Assembly: GCF_033366695.1 (NCBI RefSeq)
Contig: NZ_JAOBTQ010000001.1
Span: forward strand, 620,001 to 684,000
DNA length: 64,000 nucleotides
Direction: 5' to 3'
Source of the DNA: Streptomyces sp. SCL15-4
GTDB lineage: Bacteria > Actinomycetota > Actinomycetes > Streptomycetales > Streptomycetaceae
The notes under the pieces are model-generated. The model did not search any database, had not been told where the DNA came from, and saw nothing but the letters and a program-made list of their open reading frames with translations. The position numbers and the translations under genes are program-made. Every line of letters begins with the position of its first letter. Positions within the stretch are counted from its first letter, which is position 1. Shown here one piece after another: positions 20,099 through 29,208 of this stretch.

Positions 20099-20884
20099 AT
20101 GAGGAGCAATATCGCCAGAGCCGCCTCGGCCGCGGCCGGCGGGGCCGTGGCCCTGACACTGCTGACGGCCACGGGGGCCCACGCGGAGGGGCGGGGGGAC
20201 ATCCGGATCACGGACGCCGTCGTCAACCACGGCAAGAGCGTCGCGATCGGAACGTCCCAGCGCGTCACGTACCCGATCACCCTCACCATCCGGGACGACT
20301 CGGGAGTGAAGGGACTGTCGCACGTCAGCGTCTTCAACAAGAGCAAGGGGTGGGGATTCGGCGACTGGACCGACACCAAGTGTGTGAAGAAGAGTTCCAC
20401 CACGTCGGTGTGCACGGCGACGATGACGGTCGCCCCGCAGTGGCTTCCGGACAGCATGCCCGAGAGCGCCAACAACGCCGCGGGCCTGTGGCAGGTCAAC
20501 GCCACGGCCCGGGCCGAGGACGGTGACTACCGGATCGCCGACGACATCGCCGAGTTCAGGATGCAGCGCGCCGCCAAGCTCACCACGGACGCCGCGCCCG
20601 AGCCCGTCGCCAAGGGCGCCGAGCTGACCGTCTCCGGCAAGCTGACACGGGCCCACTGGGAGGACCTGAGGTACTACGGGTTCACCGGGCAGAACGCGAA
20701 GCTCCAGTTCAAGGCGGCCGGAGCCGCCCACTACCGCACGGTGAAGACGGTCCGGACGGGCACCTCCGGGAAGGTCACCACCAAAGTCACGGCCACCTCG
20801 GCCGGCAGCTGGCGCTGGTACTTCCCCGGCACCACGACGACCGCCCGCGTGGTGTCCGCCGGGGACGCGGTGAAGCTCAAGTAG
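20099..20884 (+). CDS. Secreted protein, beta-sandwich-like, function unknown
   Basis: A 261-residue exported protein; ATG at 20099 follows GAGGAGG. The signal peptide is about 28 residues (SAAAGGAVALTLLTATGAHA, then EGRGD). The mature part has Ig-like beta-strand patterning: VTYPITLTIRDDSGVKGLSHV and, in a second repeat-like half, ELTVSGKLTRAHWEDLRYYG and SGKVTTKVTATSAGSWRWYF. Two cysteines (KCVKKS ... VCTATM) could pair. Streptomyces encode many such secreted proteins, often annotated calcium-binding without proof. No functional neighbour helps. Confidence 0.75.
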   Translation: MRSNIARAASAAAGGAVALTLLTATGAHAEGRGDIRITDAVVNHGKSVAIGTSQRVTYPITLTIRDDSGVKGLSHVSVFNKSKGWGFGDWTDTKCVKKSSTTSVCTATMTVAPQWLPDSMPESANNAAGLWQVNATARAEDGDYRIADDIAEFRMQRAAKLTTDAAPEPVAKGAELTVSGKLTRAHWEDLRYYGFTGQNAKLQFKAAGAAHYRTVKTVRTGTSGKVTTKVTATSAGSWRWYFPGTTTTARVVSAGDAVKLK

Positions 20885-20908
20885 TCCGCAGGCACGCACG
20901 GAACGACC

Positions 20909-20940
20909 GGCAGGACCCGTGCCACGACGCGGGCCCTGCC
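20909..20940 (+). terminator. Hairpin after secreted-protein gene
   Basis: GGCAGGACCCG / CGGGCCCTGCC, 10 of 11 pairs, 10-base loop, 25 bases past the stop. Confidence 0.5.
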
Positions 20941-21040
20941 CCGCCCGCCGCACAGGGAGAAGTGCCGCACCCGGCGGCCGAGCACATCGGTTCCCCCCTC
21001 CTTCCCACCGCCGGACACGGCACTGACAACACCTTGCCTC

Positions 21041-21065
21041 ACTTGGCAACATTTCATTGCCAAGT
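21041..21065. promoter_or_regulatory. TTGGCAA/TTGCCAA inverted repeat (box A), glycosyltransferase promoter
   Basis: ACTTGGCAA, 7-base spacer, TTGCCAAGT: perfect 9-bp arms ending 27 bases before the glycosyltransferase ATG. The same TTGCCAA half-site recurs in the promoters at 29.5, 31.1 and 35.6 kb. Confidence 0.75.
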
Positions 21066-21092
21066 TTTGCCTGGCGGCTCTACTGTTGCCGC

Positions 21093-22298
21093 ATGGCCGA
21101 TACGAAGCTCAGCATCGTCATCCCCTACAAGCAGCGCCTGCGGAACATCCGGGCCGTCTTCACCTCACTGGCCGAACAGACCCTGGACCAAGGGGAGTTC
21201 GAGGTCGTGGTGGGGGCGATGGAGTACGACCCCGGGTTCGTGAGCCTGTGCCGGGAGTTCACCGGCCGGCTGCGGATCGTCTCCGTACTCACCGCCGAGG
21301 ACTGGAACACCAGCAAGGCCCGCAACCTCGGCATCAGACACGCCACCGGGCAGGTCGTCGTGGTCCTCGACGCGGACGTGGCCCTCGCCCCCGACGCCCT
21401 GCGCACCCTGTGGGAACGCTATTACCAGCACGGGCAGAACCTCTGCGTCCAGGGACAGGTCTTCGGCTACGACGAGGTCATCGACGGCGACGTCGACACG
21501 GTCGAGGAGCAGCCCTACGACGTCTACCGCGCCACCTTCGCGGAACTCGCCGGCGCCGACCGCTCGCACCTCGACCCGCGCTGGTCCCCCGAGTACGCGG
21601 CCGCCTTCGCCCGCTTCCCCTGGGCGTTCGTCCGGACCGGTTTCATGGCCCTGCCCACGGCCACCATCCGCCGGCACGGCCTGCTGCTGGACGAGGGGTT
21701 CACGGGATGGGGCGCCGAGGACCAGGAGTGGGGCCTCAGGATCTCCCGCACGGGCACGCCCATCGTCCTGGGACAGGGCCTCTACGGCATCCATCTCCCC
21801 CACCGCCGCGACTTCGCCGCCCAGGACCGCTCGGCGACCGAGACCAACCGTTACTACCTGGCCAAGTGGCCGCGGCTGGAACTGGAGTTGGCACTCGCCT
21901 TCGGCGGCTGGCTGGAGGCCGACCGTCTCTACCCGGAGGCCGAACGGGAGTTGGCCGGGGCCGCGGCGGGGTTCCGCCTCGGTGTCGTACGGGGCACGGT
22001 CGGCGGTGCCCGGGTACTGGCCGTGGGCGCGCTGCTCGGCCCCGGGCGCGACGGCGTCCGTTCCGTGGCCGACCCCGAGGTGCACGCGCTGTTCGGGCGG
22101 GCGCCCCACGCCTGGGAGGAGGTGCTGCCGCTGGCCGGGTTCGCCCTGCCCTACGCGGACGGCGCGGTCGAGGAGTGCCACCTCCTGCCGCCCGTCGCGC
22201 GCCTGCCCGAGCGCTATCGCGCGGCGGTGCGCAAGGAGGCCGAGCGTGTCGCGCGGAAGGTCCTCGCCGCACCGGCACCGGCCGCCGCCGTCGCCTGA
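21093..22298 (+). CDS. Family 2 glycosyltransferase (galactosyltransferase-like C-terminus)
   Basis: A 401-residue GT-A enzyme. LSIVIPYKQRLRNIRAVF is the nucleotide-binding start, DWNTSKARNLGIRHA and VVVLDADVAL carry the acceptor/donor loop and the DxD, and TGWGAEDQEWGLR is the ED motif typical of the chondroitin-synthase/galactosyltransferase-like C-domain. About 120 C-terminal residues are extra and unrecognised. ATG at 21093 is supported by homology starting at once. It sits behind box A, next to a second glycosyltransferase gene, and opens the presumed biosynthetic cluster; it probably glycosylates the cluster's product (inference). Confidence 0.85.
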   Translation: MADTKLSIVIPYKQRLRNIRAVFTSLAEQTLDQGEFEVVVGAMEYDPGFVSLCREFTGRLRIVSVLTAEDWNTSKARNLGIRHATGQVVVVLDADVALAPDALRTLWERYYQHGQNLCVQGQVFGYDEVIDGDVDTVEEQPYDVYRATFAELAGADRSHLDPRWSPEYAAAFARFPWAFVRTGFMALPTATIRRHGLLLDEGFTGWGAEDQEWGLRISRTGTPIVLGQGLYGIHLPHRRDFAAQDRSATETNRYYLAKWPRLELELALAFGGWLEADRLYPEAERELAGAAAGFRLGVVRGTVGGARVLAVGALLGPGRDGVRSVADPEVHALFGRAPHAWEEVLPLAGFALPYADGAVEECHLLPPVARLPERYRAAVRKEAERVARKVLAAPAPAAAVA

Positions 22299-22362
22299 CC
22301 CCGGCCCCGACTCCCTTTCCGACAAGCCCGTTCCGGCGACCCTTCCTCTGTCAGGAGCAGAC

Positions 22363-23472
22363 GTGTCCCCCTCCCCCGTGCGGATCTCCGCCGCCGTGAT
22401 GAGCCACCCCAGACGGGCCGCCGCGGCCCATGCCCTCGCCGGCCGCTTCCCCGGCCTCGACATCACCGTCGTACTCGACCCGGAACCGGACGGCCCGCCC
22501 AGCGCGCTGCGCACCGCGCGGCTGGCCTGGGCGGCCGTCGCCCCCGACGCCACCCACCACCTGGTGCTCCAGGACGACGCGCTGCCCACCGAGGACTTCC
22601 TCACCCGGCTGCACGCCCTGGTCGCCGCGCGGCCCGACGCGGCGCTCAGCCTGTTCACCGAGTGGGGCTCGCGCACCTCGTACGCGGTGCGCCTCGCGGC
22701 CATGCACGGGCACGATCTGGCGCCGGTCGTGGACGACTACATCCCCTGCGTGGCACTCGTCCTGCCCGCCGAGATCGCGCGCGGCTTCGACCCGTATGCG
22801 CGGGCCAAGGTGGACGGCGGCCACCCCGACGACCTTGCGCTGCTGCACTACCTCACCGACCTGGGCACATCCGTGCTCATCCCGGTGGCGGGGCTCGCCG
22901 ACCACGACAACGACACCAGTCTCGTCGGCAACAACGTGCACGGTCCCCGGCGGGCGGCCTGCCTCCTCCCGCCGGAGCCGGCGGCGCTGCCGGCCGAGCC
23001 GTCCGTCCTGGACGGCCTCGGCACCGTGCCGTACTACGACTTCTGGGGCCAGTACTCCGACGCCTGTATCCCCGACCCCTCCAGTGTGGACGGCAGGGTC
23101 CGCAGCTCCGCGCGCGTCTTCCTGGCCGGATACGGTGTCACCCAGCGGGAGCTGGACCAGGGGCTGCGCGAGGCGCTGGCGCGGTCCGCGGAGCGCGCCC
23201 TGCTCGGCGACCTGGTCAGCGAGGTGGTGCTGACGGAGGTGTGGATCGTGTCCTTCCTGCTCGGTTTCATCGCCGCCGACCTGGAGGGCCGCGGCGGCAC
23301 CACCCTGGATCTCACCGGCCCCGCCGCCCGTGCGGCGCTCGCCACGCTGGCCCCCGGGGCCGTCCGGCGCATCGTCCCGGTGCGCCGGCTGCCCGCCGTG
23401 GGGGCGCTGCTGACACCGGTGGTGCTCGACGCGGTGCGCGCGGGCATGGCCCGGGCACCGCGGCACGGCTGA
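22363..23472 (+). CDS. Putative glycosyltransferase-like protein
   Basis: A 369-residue protein starting at GTG 22363 five bases after AGGAG. The N-terminal half has glycosyltransferase character: RISAAVMSHPRRAAAAHALA, VVLDPEPDGPPSALRTARLA and the acidic HHLVLQDDALPTEDFLTRL, which resembles the DxD region of GT25/GT2-like enzymes. DDYIPCVALVLP and DDLALLHYLTDLG follow. The C-terminal 130 residues match nothing I recognise. It lies 64 bases after the GT2 gene, same strand, and is presumably co-expressed from box A. Acceptor unknown. Confidence 0.65.
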   Translation: MSPSPVRISAAVMSHPRRAAAAHALAGRFPGLDITVVLDPEPDGPPSALRTARLAWAAVAPDATHHLVLQDDALPTEDFLTRLHALVAARPDAALSLFTEWGSRTSYAVRLAAMHGHDLAPVVDDYIPCVALVLPAEIARGFDPYARAKVDGGHPDDLALLHYLTDLGTSVLIPVAGLADHDNDTSLVGNNVHGPRRAACLLPPEPAALPAEPSVLDGLGTVPYYDFWGQYSDACIPDPSSVDGRVRSSARVFLAGYGVTQRELDQGLREALARSAERALLGDLVSEVVLTEVWIVSFLLGFIAADLEGRGGTTLDLTGPAARAALATLAPGAVRRIVPVRRLPAVGALLTPVVLDAVRAGMARAPRHG

Positions 23473-23492
23473 CCGTACGCGGACGGCGCGGC

Positions 23493-23528
23493 GGAGGGGG
23501 CACGGCGGTCGGTCGCCGTGCCCCCTCC
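23493..23528. terminator. Bidirectional terminator hairpin
   Basis: GGAGGGGGCACGGCG / CGCCGTGCCCCCTCC, perfect 15-bp stem with a 6-base loop, between the convergent glycosyltransferase and ABC-transporter genes. Confidence 0.8.
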
Positions 23529-23559
23529 CGCTGTGTCCGGGGTCGGTCTGCCGTCGGGC

Positions 23560-25350
23560 TCAGCGGTAGCTGCGGGCCTGGAGGGAGAACAGGTCGGCGT
23601 ACAGGCCGCGCCGGGCGAGGAGTTCGGTGTGGGAGCCGTGTTCGGCGACGGTGCCGCCGTCGAGGACCACGATCCGGTCGGCCATCAGCACGGTGGAGAA
23701 GCGGTGGGAGACGAACAGCGTGACACCGCCGTCGCGGCCGACCTTGTGGGCGGAGCCGGCGTACCGCTCGAAGACGGCGTGCTCGGCGGCCGCGTCCAGC
23801 GCGGACGCCGGTTCGTCGAGCACCATCAGCAGCGGGTGCTCGCGCAGCGCGGCGCGGGCGAGGCCCAGGGACTGCCACTGTCCGCCGGACAGTTCGCTGC
23901 CGTCGGTGTAGCCCCGGCCGAGTGCCCCGTCCAGGCCCTGCGGCACCCGGTGCAGCACGCGTTCGGCGCCCGCCTTCCCGATCGCCCCGAGGAGCAGCGC
24001 GTCGTCGTCGATGCGGTGCCGTTCGCCCAGCCCCACGTTCTCGCGCAGGGTCAGTTCGAAACGCGCGAAGTCCTGGAAGAGCGTGGCCACGCGGGCCTTC
24101 CACTCCTGGGGCGGGATGTCCCTCAGGTCGACGCCGTCCACCAGGATGCGTCCGCTGGTGGGCTGGTACAGCCCGCACAGCAGTTTGACCAGTGTGCTCT
24201 TGCCGGCCCCGTTCTCGCCGACCAGGGCGATGGTGTGCCCGGCGGGCAGGTGGAGGTCGACGTCGCGCAGGACCGGCCGGTCGGTGCCCGGGTAGGTGAA
24301 GCTGACGCCTTCGAGGCGGATGCCCCGCGTGAGCCGCGCGGGGACCGGTTCGGCGGCGGACGGTCCGGCGGCCGCGGGGCCAAAGGCCGGCCAGGTGCGC
24401 AGGGCTTCGAGGCGGCGCGCGGTCAGGCCGGCCGTCTGGAGCGTGGCGAGCATGCCGAGGGCAGCGGCCACCTGCACGTTGATCTGCACCGCCATGGTGA
24501 TCACCATGACCACGCCGCCGATGCTGACCTCGCCGTCGGCGGCCCGGCGCAGGACGAGGTAGACGGCGGCGAAGCAGGCCAGGGTGAAGGCGAGCTGGCC
24601 GAGGGCGCGCAGTGCCGCCGCGGAGAGCTGGCCGCGTGTGATGAGGCGGGTCGCGGTGTGCCAGCTGCGGTCGTGCAGGCCCACCAACGCCTCGTCGGCG
24701 GCGAACAGGCGGGCTTCCTGGGCGGAGTGGGAGGAGGTGGCCACGTGCAGCAGGTGCCGGGCGCGCCGGTTGTGCTCGGCGGCCTTCTCCTTGGCGGTGT
24801 CGGCCGTGTGCTGGGCGCGGTGGCCCATGACGACGGGCGGCAGCGCGGCGAGGGGCAGGAGCAGCAGCCAGGGGTCCAGCGAGCCGAGGAGCACGGTGGT
24901 CAGCGTGAGCTGCACCGACAGCGCGGCTATTTGCAGCAGGGCCTCGATGTAGGCGCGGGTCTTCTGGATGTCCTCGCGGACCAGGATCATGGTGTCGGCG
25001 AAGGCGGAGCTGTCCAGGTGTTCGATGCCGTCGGTGCCGTTGGCGTGGCCGATCAGTTCGTCGTTGATCCGCCATTCGGCCTGTTCGCCCAGTTCGAAGT
25101 AGTACAGGTGGGCGAAGTGGCCGAGCATGAGTTCCGCGGTCAGGGCCAGGGCGATCAGACCCGCGGTGGTGAGCGCGGCCGGCAGGTCGCCGCCGAGCAG
25201 GCGGTCGGTGAAGGCGCGCAGGCCGAGGGCGACGGCCGGGGTGGCCAGGTAGCCGAGGAAGAGCAGGGCGGCGGCCTTGAGGAGGCGGCCGCGGTCGGTG
25301 GTCCAGGCGAGCCTGAGCAGCCAGGCCGCGGTGCGGGCGAGGTTCGTCAT
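23560..25350 (-). CDS. ABC exporter, membrane-ATPase half-transporter (second subunit)
   Basis: A 596-residue half-transporter: six membrane helices in residues 1-310, then an ATPase with Walker A GENGAGKST, signature ELSGGQ, Walker B LLMVLDEPASALDA and switch His in VSHRFSTV. The ATG overlaps the stop of the companion half-transporter by four bases (ATGA at 25347-25350), so the two very likely form a heterodimer. Both have complete ATP-site motifs. Encoded in the biosynthetic cluster behind box B, it probably exports the product or an intermediate and may give self-resistance (inference). Confidence 0.9.
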   Translation of the reverse strand: MTNLARTAAWLLRLAWTTDRGRLLKAAALLFLGYLATPAVALGLRAFTDRLLGGDLPAALTTAGLIALALTAELMLGHFAHLYYFELGEQAEWRINDELIGHANGTDGIEHLDSSAFADTMILVREDIQKTRAYIEALLQIAALSVQLTLTTVLLGSLDPWLLLLPLAALPPVVMGHRAQHTADTAKEKAAEHNRRARHLLHVATSSHSAQEARLFAADEALVGLHDRSWHTATRLITRGQLSAAALRALGQLAFTLACFAAVYLVLRRAADGEVSIGGVVMVITMAVQINVQVAAALGMLATLQTAGLTARRLEALRTWPAFGPAAAGPSAAEPVPARLTRGIRLEGVSFTYPGTDRPVLRDVDLHLPAGHTIALVGENGAGKSTLVKLLCGLYQPTSGRILVDGVDLRDIPPQEWKARVATLFQDFARFELTLRENVGLGERHRIDDDALLLGAIGKAGAERVLHRVPQGLDGALGRGYTDGSELSGGQWQSLGLARAALREHPLLMVLDEPASALDAAAEHAVFERYAGSAHKVGRDGGVTLFVSHRFSTVLMADRIVVLDGGTVAEHGSHTELLARRGLYADLFSLQARSYR

Positions 25351-27257
25351 GAGGCCGTGTCCGTCATCGTCGTCGTCACCAACTGGTCGTGGTGGTCGGG
25401 TTGTTGGTCCGTGCCGTCGGTGAACCGCTCGGCCTGGAGCCGGAACAGCTCGGCGTAGCGTCCGCCGGCCGCGAGGAGTTCGTCGTGCGTGCCGCGTTCG
25501 GCGACCCGGCCGCCGTCGAGGACGACGATCTGGTCGGCGCGGCGGACGCTGGAGAAGCGGTGGGAGATGATCAGTGTGGTCAGGCCGCGGGTGAGGTCGA
25601 GGAAGCGGTCGAAGAAGGCGACCTCCGCGCGTACGTCGAGCTGGGCCGTGGGTTCGTCGAGGACCATGACGGAGGCGCCCGAGTGCACCGCGTGCAGGGC
25701 GCGGGCCAGGCCGATGCGCTGCCACTGGCCGCCGGACAGGTCGCGTCCCTGGTGGTACTGGCGGGACAGGACCGTGCGCAGCCCTTGGGGCAGGCGGTCG
25801 ATGACGTCCTCGGCGCCCGCCCGCCGGGCGGCGTCCAGGAGCCGGTCGTCGTCGGCGGGGAGGTGGGGGGCGCCGAGCGCGATGTTGTCGGCGGCGCTGA
25901 GTTCGTAGCGCACGTAGTCCTGGAAGATCACCGCGAAGCGGCGGTGCCACTCGCGTGCGTCGATGTCCGTCAGCGGGTGGCCGTCGACCGTGATGCGGCC
26001 TCCGGTGGGGTCGTACAGCCGGGTGAGCAGTTTGACCAGGGTCGTCTTGCCCGCGCCGTTGAGGCCGACGACGGCCGTGGAGGTGCCCGCGGGCAGTTCG
26101 AGATCGAGGCCGTCGATGACCGCGGGCCCGTCGGGGGTGTAACCGAAGCGCACGTTCTCGAACCGGATGGCGGTGCGGGGCAGTCCGGTGGCCGGGACCG
26201 ACCGGCTGGGCGCGAGGGCCGGCAGGTCACGGGCGCCGGCGCGGAACGCCTTCATCGCGTCGAGCGCGATCAGCCCGTACTGGGTCTGCACGTCGGCCTC
26301 GGGGAAGTACACGCCGAAACGCATGAGGATCAGTACGGCCTGCAGCGCGATGCTCAGGCGCAGCAGACTCAGTCCCCCGCCGTCTCCGGCGAGCGCCAGC
26401 CTGGTGACGGTGACGGCGCCGCCGGCGAGGCCGACCAGGGCGAGTACGACGAACGGGCGGCCGAGGATCCGGCGCCTGCCGCGCCACATGCGCGAAAGGT
26501 AGGCGGTGGTGTCGGCGCGGTGCCGGGCCCGCATCCACTCGACCAGTCCGAGCAGGCGGATCTCCTTGGCGGCGTGCGTGCCGGTGGCGAGGTTCTTGAG
26601 GTAGGTGGCCTTGCGCTTGTCCGCGGCGAGCCCGTCGTAGAAGTCGCCGAAGGCGCCGAGCGAGCCGCGCTGGCCGAACCGGATGACCAGCGCCGTCACC
26701 CCGATGACCACGGCGGCCGCCGGGTCGACGGCGTATCCCACCAGGGCGACGGCACCGGCCAGTTGGGTGTAGCGGGCGATCAGCGCCAGGCCGCCGGCCG
26801 CGGCGTCGCCGGGCGAGGCCGAGGCCCGGTCGAAGGCTTCCCGCGCCACGTCCAGGCGGTCGAGCAGGTGGGGATCGTCCAGCGCCATGGCGGGCGCATC
26901 GGCGAGCGCGGCGCGCATCAGCTCGCCCCGGCAGCGCTGGTCGACGTGGCGTACGACGGCTTCGCCCAGCGCCGCCTGGAACGGCGCGAGGGCCTGCTGC
27001 GCGCCGAACGCGGCACCCGCGATGCCGAGCACCGTCACCAGCGCCGCCCACGCTCCCGCCCGCCCGTCGCCGACCGCGTCCGGGACACGCTCCAGCATCA
27101 CGCTCATGGCGACCACGAACGTCAGGGGCAGCAGGCCGAGCAGCACGTTCAGCAGCATCGCCAACGCCCTTGTCCCGGGCGGGACATGGCGCAGCAGCAC
27201 CGCGATGTCGAGCCAGCGCCGCGCCCTTCGGCGGGCCTTGGAGATCAGTACGGTCAC
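25347..27257 (-). CDS. ABC exporter, membrane-ATPase half-transporter (first subunit)
   Basis: A 636-residue half-transporter. The membrane domain covers about residues 1-340 (AMLLNVLLGLLPLTFVVAMS and later helices); the ATPase has Walker A GLNGAGKTT, signature DLSGGQWQRIGLARA, Walker B VMVLDEPTAQLD and switch VISHRFSSV. I chose GTG 27257 with GAAGGGG upstream; the open frame continues another 76 codons but that part is Pro/Arg-rich and lies over a G-rich tract. It is coupled to the second subunit and lies downstream of the LuxC/PaaK-like gene in the same direction. Confidence 0.88.
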   Translation of the reverse strand: MTVLISKARRRARRWLDIAVLLRHVPPGTRALAMLLNVLLGLLPLTFVVAMSVMLERVPDAVGDGRAGAWAALVTVLGIAGAAFGAQQALAPFQAALGEAVVRHVDQRCRGELMRAALADAPAMALDDPHLLDRLDVAREAFDRASASPGDAAAGGLALIARYTQLAGAVALVGYAVDPAAAVVIGVTALVIRFGQRGSLGAFGDFYDGLAADKRKATYLKNLATGTHAAKEIRLLGLVEWMRARHRADTTAYLSRMWRGRRRILGRPFVVLALVGLAGGAVTVTRLALAGDGGGLSLLRLSIALQAVLILMRFGVYFPEADVQTQYGLIALDAMKAFRAGARDLPALAPSRSVPATGLPRTAIRFENVRFGYTPDGPAVIDGLDLELPAGTSTAVVGLNGAGKTTLVKLLTRLYDPTGGRITVDGHPLTDIDAREWHRRFAVIFQDYVRYELSAADNIALGAPHLPADDDRLLDAARRAGAEDVIDRLPQGLRTVLSRQYHQGRDLSGGQWQRIGLARALHAVHSGASVMVLDEPTAQLDVRAEVAFFDRFLDLTRGLTTLIISHRFSSVRRADQIVVLDGGRVAERGTHDELLAAGGRYAELFRLQAERFTDGTDQQPDHHDQLVTTTMTDTAS

Positions 27258-27630
27258 GGGGTCGTCCCCTTCTCGGGTCCGGTGGGTGGGGTGGGGTGGG
27301 CGTGGGTGCCGAATGGTTTCGGGGTGCGCCGGGGTCGGGGGCCGGTGGGTGGTGCCGGGCGTCGGGGGCCTCGCGCCTGGTGGCGTGGCGGGTGCCGGGT
27401 GGGGTCCTGTGCCGGCGGTGGCTGCCGGGGCGCCGGGTGGGCGCGGGAGTGGTTTCGGTGGAGTCGGTCGGAGGGATGCGGTCACGGGCCGCGGGGAGGT
27501 GAGCGGGAACGGCCTCAGGTGGCCGGCCGGTGGACCCGCTCACGGGGGTGCGGGCCGCGGCGGGGGTGCGCGGGGTGCGGTGCGGTTGTCTCTGTGCGGG
27601 CGGACGCGGGGAGGGAGCCGGGGGCGCCGG
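27258..27630. other. G-rich intergenic leader between LuxC/PaaK-like and ABC genes
   Basis: 373 bases with no supported gene. The plus strand carries many GGG runs (the strongest a G-quadruplex motif at 27284-27300) and the composition is strongly strand-asymmetric. Open frames through it are low-complexity Pro/Arg or Gly/Val. It may hold a transcript leader for the ABC genes. Confidence 0.5.
27284..27300 (+). other. G-quadruplex motif
   Basis: GGGTGGGGTGGGGTGGG: four G-runs with single-T loops, about the most stable intramolecular G4 form. It lies 27 bases upstream of the ABC-transporter start, on the template strand for that gene. Confidence 0.6.
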
Positions 27631-29208
27631 TCACGCGGAGGCCATCCGGAGTCCGGTGAGGGGCCGTGCCGTGCCGTCGCCGGTACCGCACACGTCGCCG
27701 CGCGGTACCGCTGCCCGGCCGCCGGCCCGGATCATTCCGTCCGCACGGCCGTGGTACTCCAGCACCCTGCCGGTCACTCCGCAGCCGCAGGCGTGCCGGA
27801 AGACCCGGCCGCGGCCCCCCACCCGGTGGCGGATGCGGGGCCGTTCGAACGTCTGCATCCCGGTCACCAGCAGGTGCCCGGGCCGGCCGTCCGGCACCGG
27901 CACGCCTGCCTGGTCGACCGCTTCGAGATGGCTGAGGTCGTCGTTGACGTGGTACAGCGGTCCGCTCATCTCGGTGCACCGGTAGCCGAGCAGGGTGCCG
28001 TCGGCGGCGGTCAGGACACCGGAGACGGCGGGCGCGCCCAGGTGCGTGCGCAGCCATGCCTCGTCCGCCGGGTCCGCGCAGGTGCCGAGGAAGAGCACCT
28101 TCTCCAGGCGGAGTCCGGGATCGTGGACGTGGGCCGCGCGCAGCAGCGGCATGAGCAGGGCGGGCGTGCCGAGGAGGGCGGTGGCCCCGATGCCGCGTAC
28201 CAGGGCCGCCAGCGGGCCGGCGGCCACGGGCCGGGCCCGGGTGCGGTACTCGGCCGGCGTCCGGACGCACTCGGTGAGCGCCGCCGCCAGAGCGCCGTTC
28301 GGATCACCGCCGGGCACGGTGTTGATCAGACGGTCGCCTTCGCGCAGCCCCATCGCGTGGAGCATCGGGATCGCCTCGCGGGCCAGGGCGGCCTCGTCGG
28401 TGCAAGGGTGGACCGGGCGGCGCGGTGCGGCCGCGGGTGCCGCGCGGTACGGCGCCTCGCTTGCCGGCGGGGTGGAGGTGTCCAGGCGGGGCAGGTCGGC
28501 GATGCCGCGTAGCGGTGGCAGGGCCCGGTACGGGGCGGAGCGGCGGGCGTGGTGCGCCAGGTAGCGCAGTTTCGCGTCGAGCCGCTCCGTCGCGGCGGCG
28601 TCCTCGCGGCCACGGGCGCGGGCGAGGGGGATGCCGCGCAGGTAGGTGCGCCGTCGCAGGGAGCGGACCCAGTCCGCGCGGCCGTCCTCACGCCACACCG
28701 AGGTGTTCCCGGACGCGGCGTGGGCGTCGGGCGGCAGCGGGGTCGGCTCGGGCACGTCCACGAGGACGCCCGCCGCCGGAGTCCCGCTCGGCACGATCCG
28801 CGCGTCCGGGAGCAGCGGCCCGATCGCGCGGAGCAGCCCGGTCAACTCCCGCCAGAAAGCCCGTCGTTCGGTTCGCACGACGACGTCGTTGCCCAGCGCC
28901 CAGCCCAGCAGCAGGGCTCTCGGTACGGCATCGGGGCGGGTGTCGTCGACGACGATGGTGCCGACGGGCGAGAGTTCGTACACGTCGTTGCTGTCGGCGA
29001 CCGGTTGCCAGGGGTACTGGGCGAGGCCGCCGCACAGTTCATCGAGGCCCGCGGCGAGTTCGTCGGCGTCGAACAGCTCTCGCGGGAAGGCGAACGGAGC
29101 GTCGCGCAGCAGTGCGGCGAGGCCCGTCCCCTGCTCCCGGACCAGGGCCGCCTGCGCCTCGGCCACCGTGATCAGCAGGTCTGTGGGGTAGTGGCGCGGA
29201 CGGTTCAT
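27631..29208 (-). CDS. LuxC-like/PaaK-like fusion: possible acyl-adenylating and reducing protein
   Basis: A 525-residue protein that resembles two families joined. The N-terminal third (SPVGTIVVDDTRPDAVPRAL, WALGNDVVVRTERRAFWREL) looks like part of a LuxC acyl-CoA-reductase domain. From about residue 190 it resembles PaaK/LuxE/F390-synthetase adenylating enzymes (AKLRYLAHHARRSAPYRALP, HAMGLREGDRLINTVPGGDP, LGYRCTEMSGPLYHVNDDLS, GRVLEYHGRADGMIRAGGRA). The usual catalytic Cys of LuxC is not evident. ATG at 29208 overlaps the stop of a 39-codon ORF (ATGA). It may activate an acid for transfer or reduction in the cluster's pathway (inference). Confidence 0.65.
   Translation of the reverse strand: MNRPRHYPTDLLITVAEAQAALVREQGTGLAALLRDAPFAFPRELFDADELAAGLDELCGGLAQYPWQPVADSNDVYELSPVGTIVVDDTRPDAVPRALLLGWALGNDVVVRTERRAFWRELTGLLRAIGPLLPDARIVPSGTPAAGVLVDVPEPTPLPPDAHAASGNTSVWREDGRADWVRSLRRRTYLRGIPLARARGREDAAATERLDAKLRYLAHHARRSAPYRALPPLRGIADLPRLDTSTPPASEAPYRAAPAAAPRRPVHPCTDEAALAREAIPMLHAMGLREGDRLINTVPGGDPNGALAAALTECVRTPAEYRTRARPVAAGPLAALVRGIGATALLGTPALLMPLLRAAHVHDPGLRLEKVLFLGTCADPADEAWLRTHLGAPAVSGVLTAADGTLLGYRCTEMSGPLYHVNDDLSHLEAVDQAGVPVPDGRPGHLLVTGMQTFERPRIRHRVGGRGRVFRHACGCGVTGRVLEYHGRADGMIRAGGRAAVPRGDVCGTGDGTARPLTGLRMASA

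Noticed and set aside
27258..27485. N-terminal extension of the first ABC subunit
   Set aside because: 76 Pro/Arg-rich codons over a quadruplex-forming tract; GTG at 27257 has a good ribosome-binding site and normal family length.
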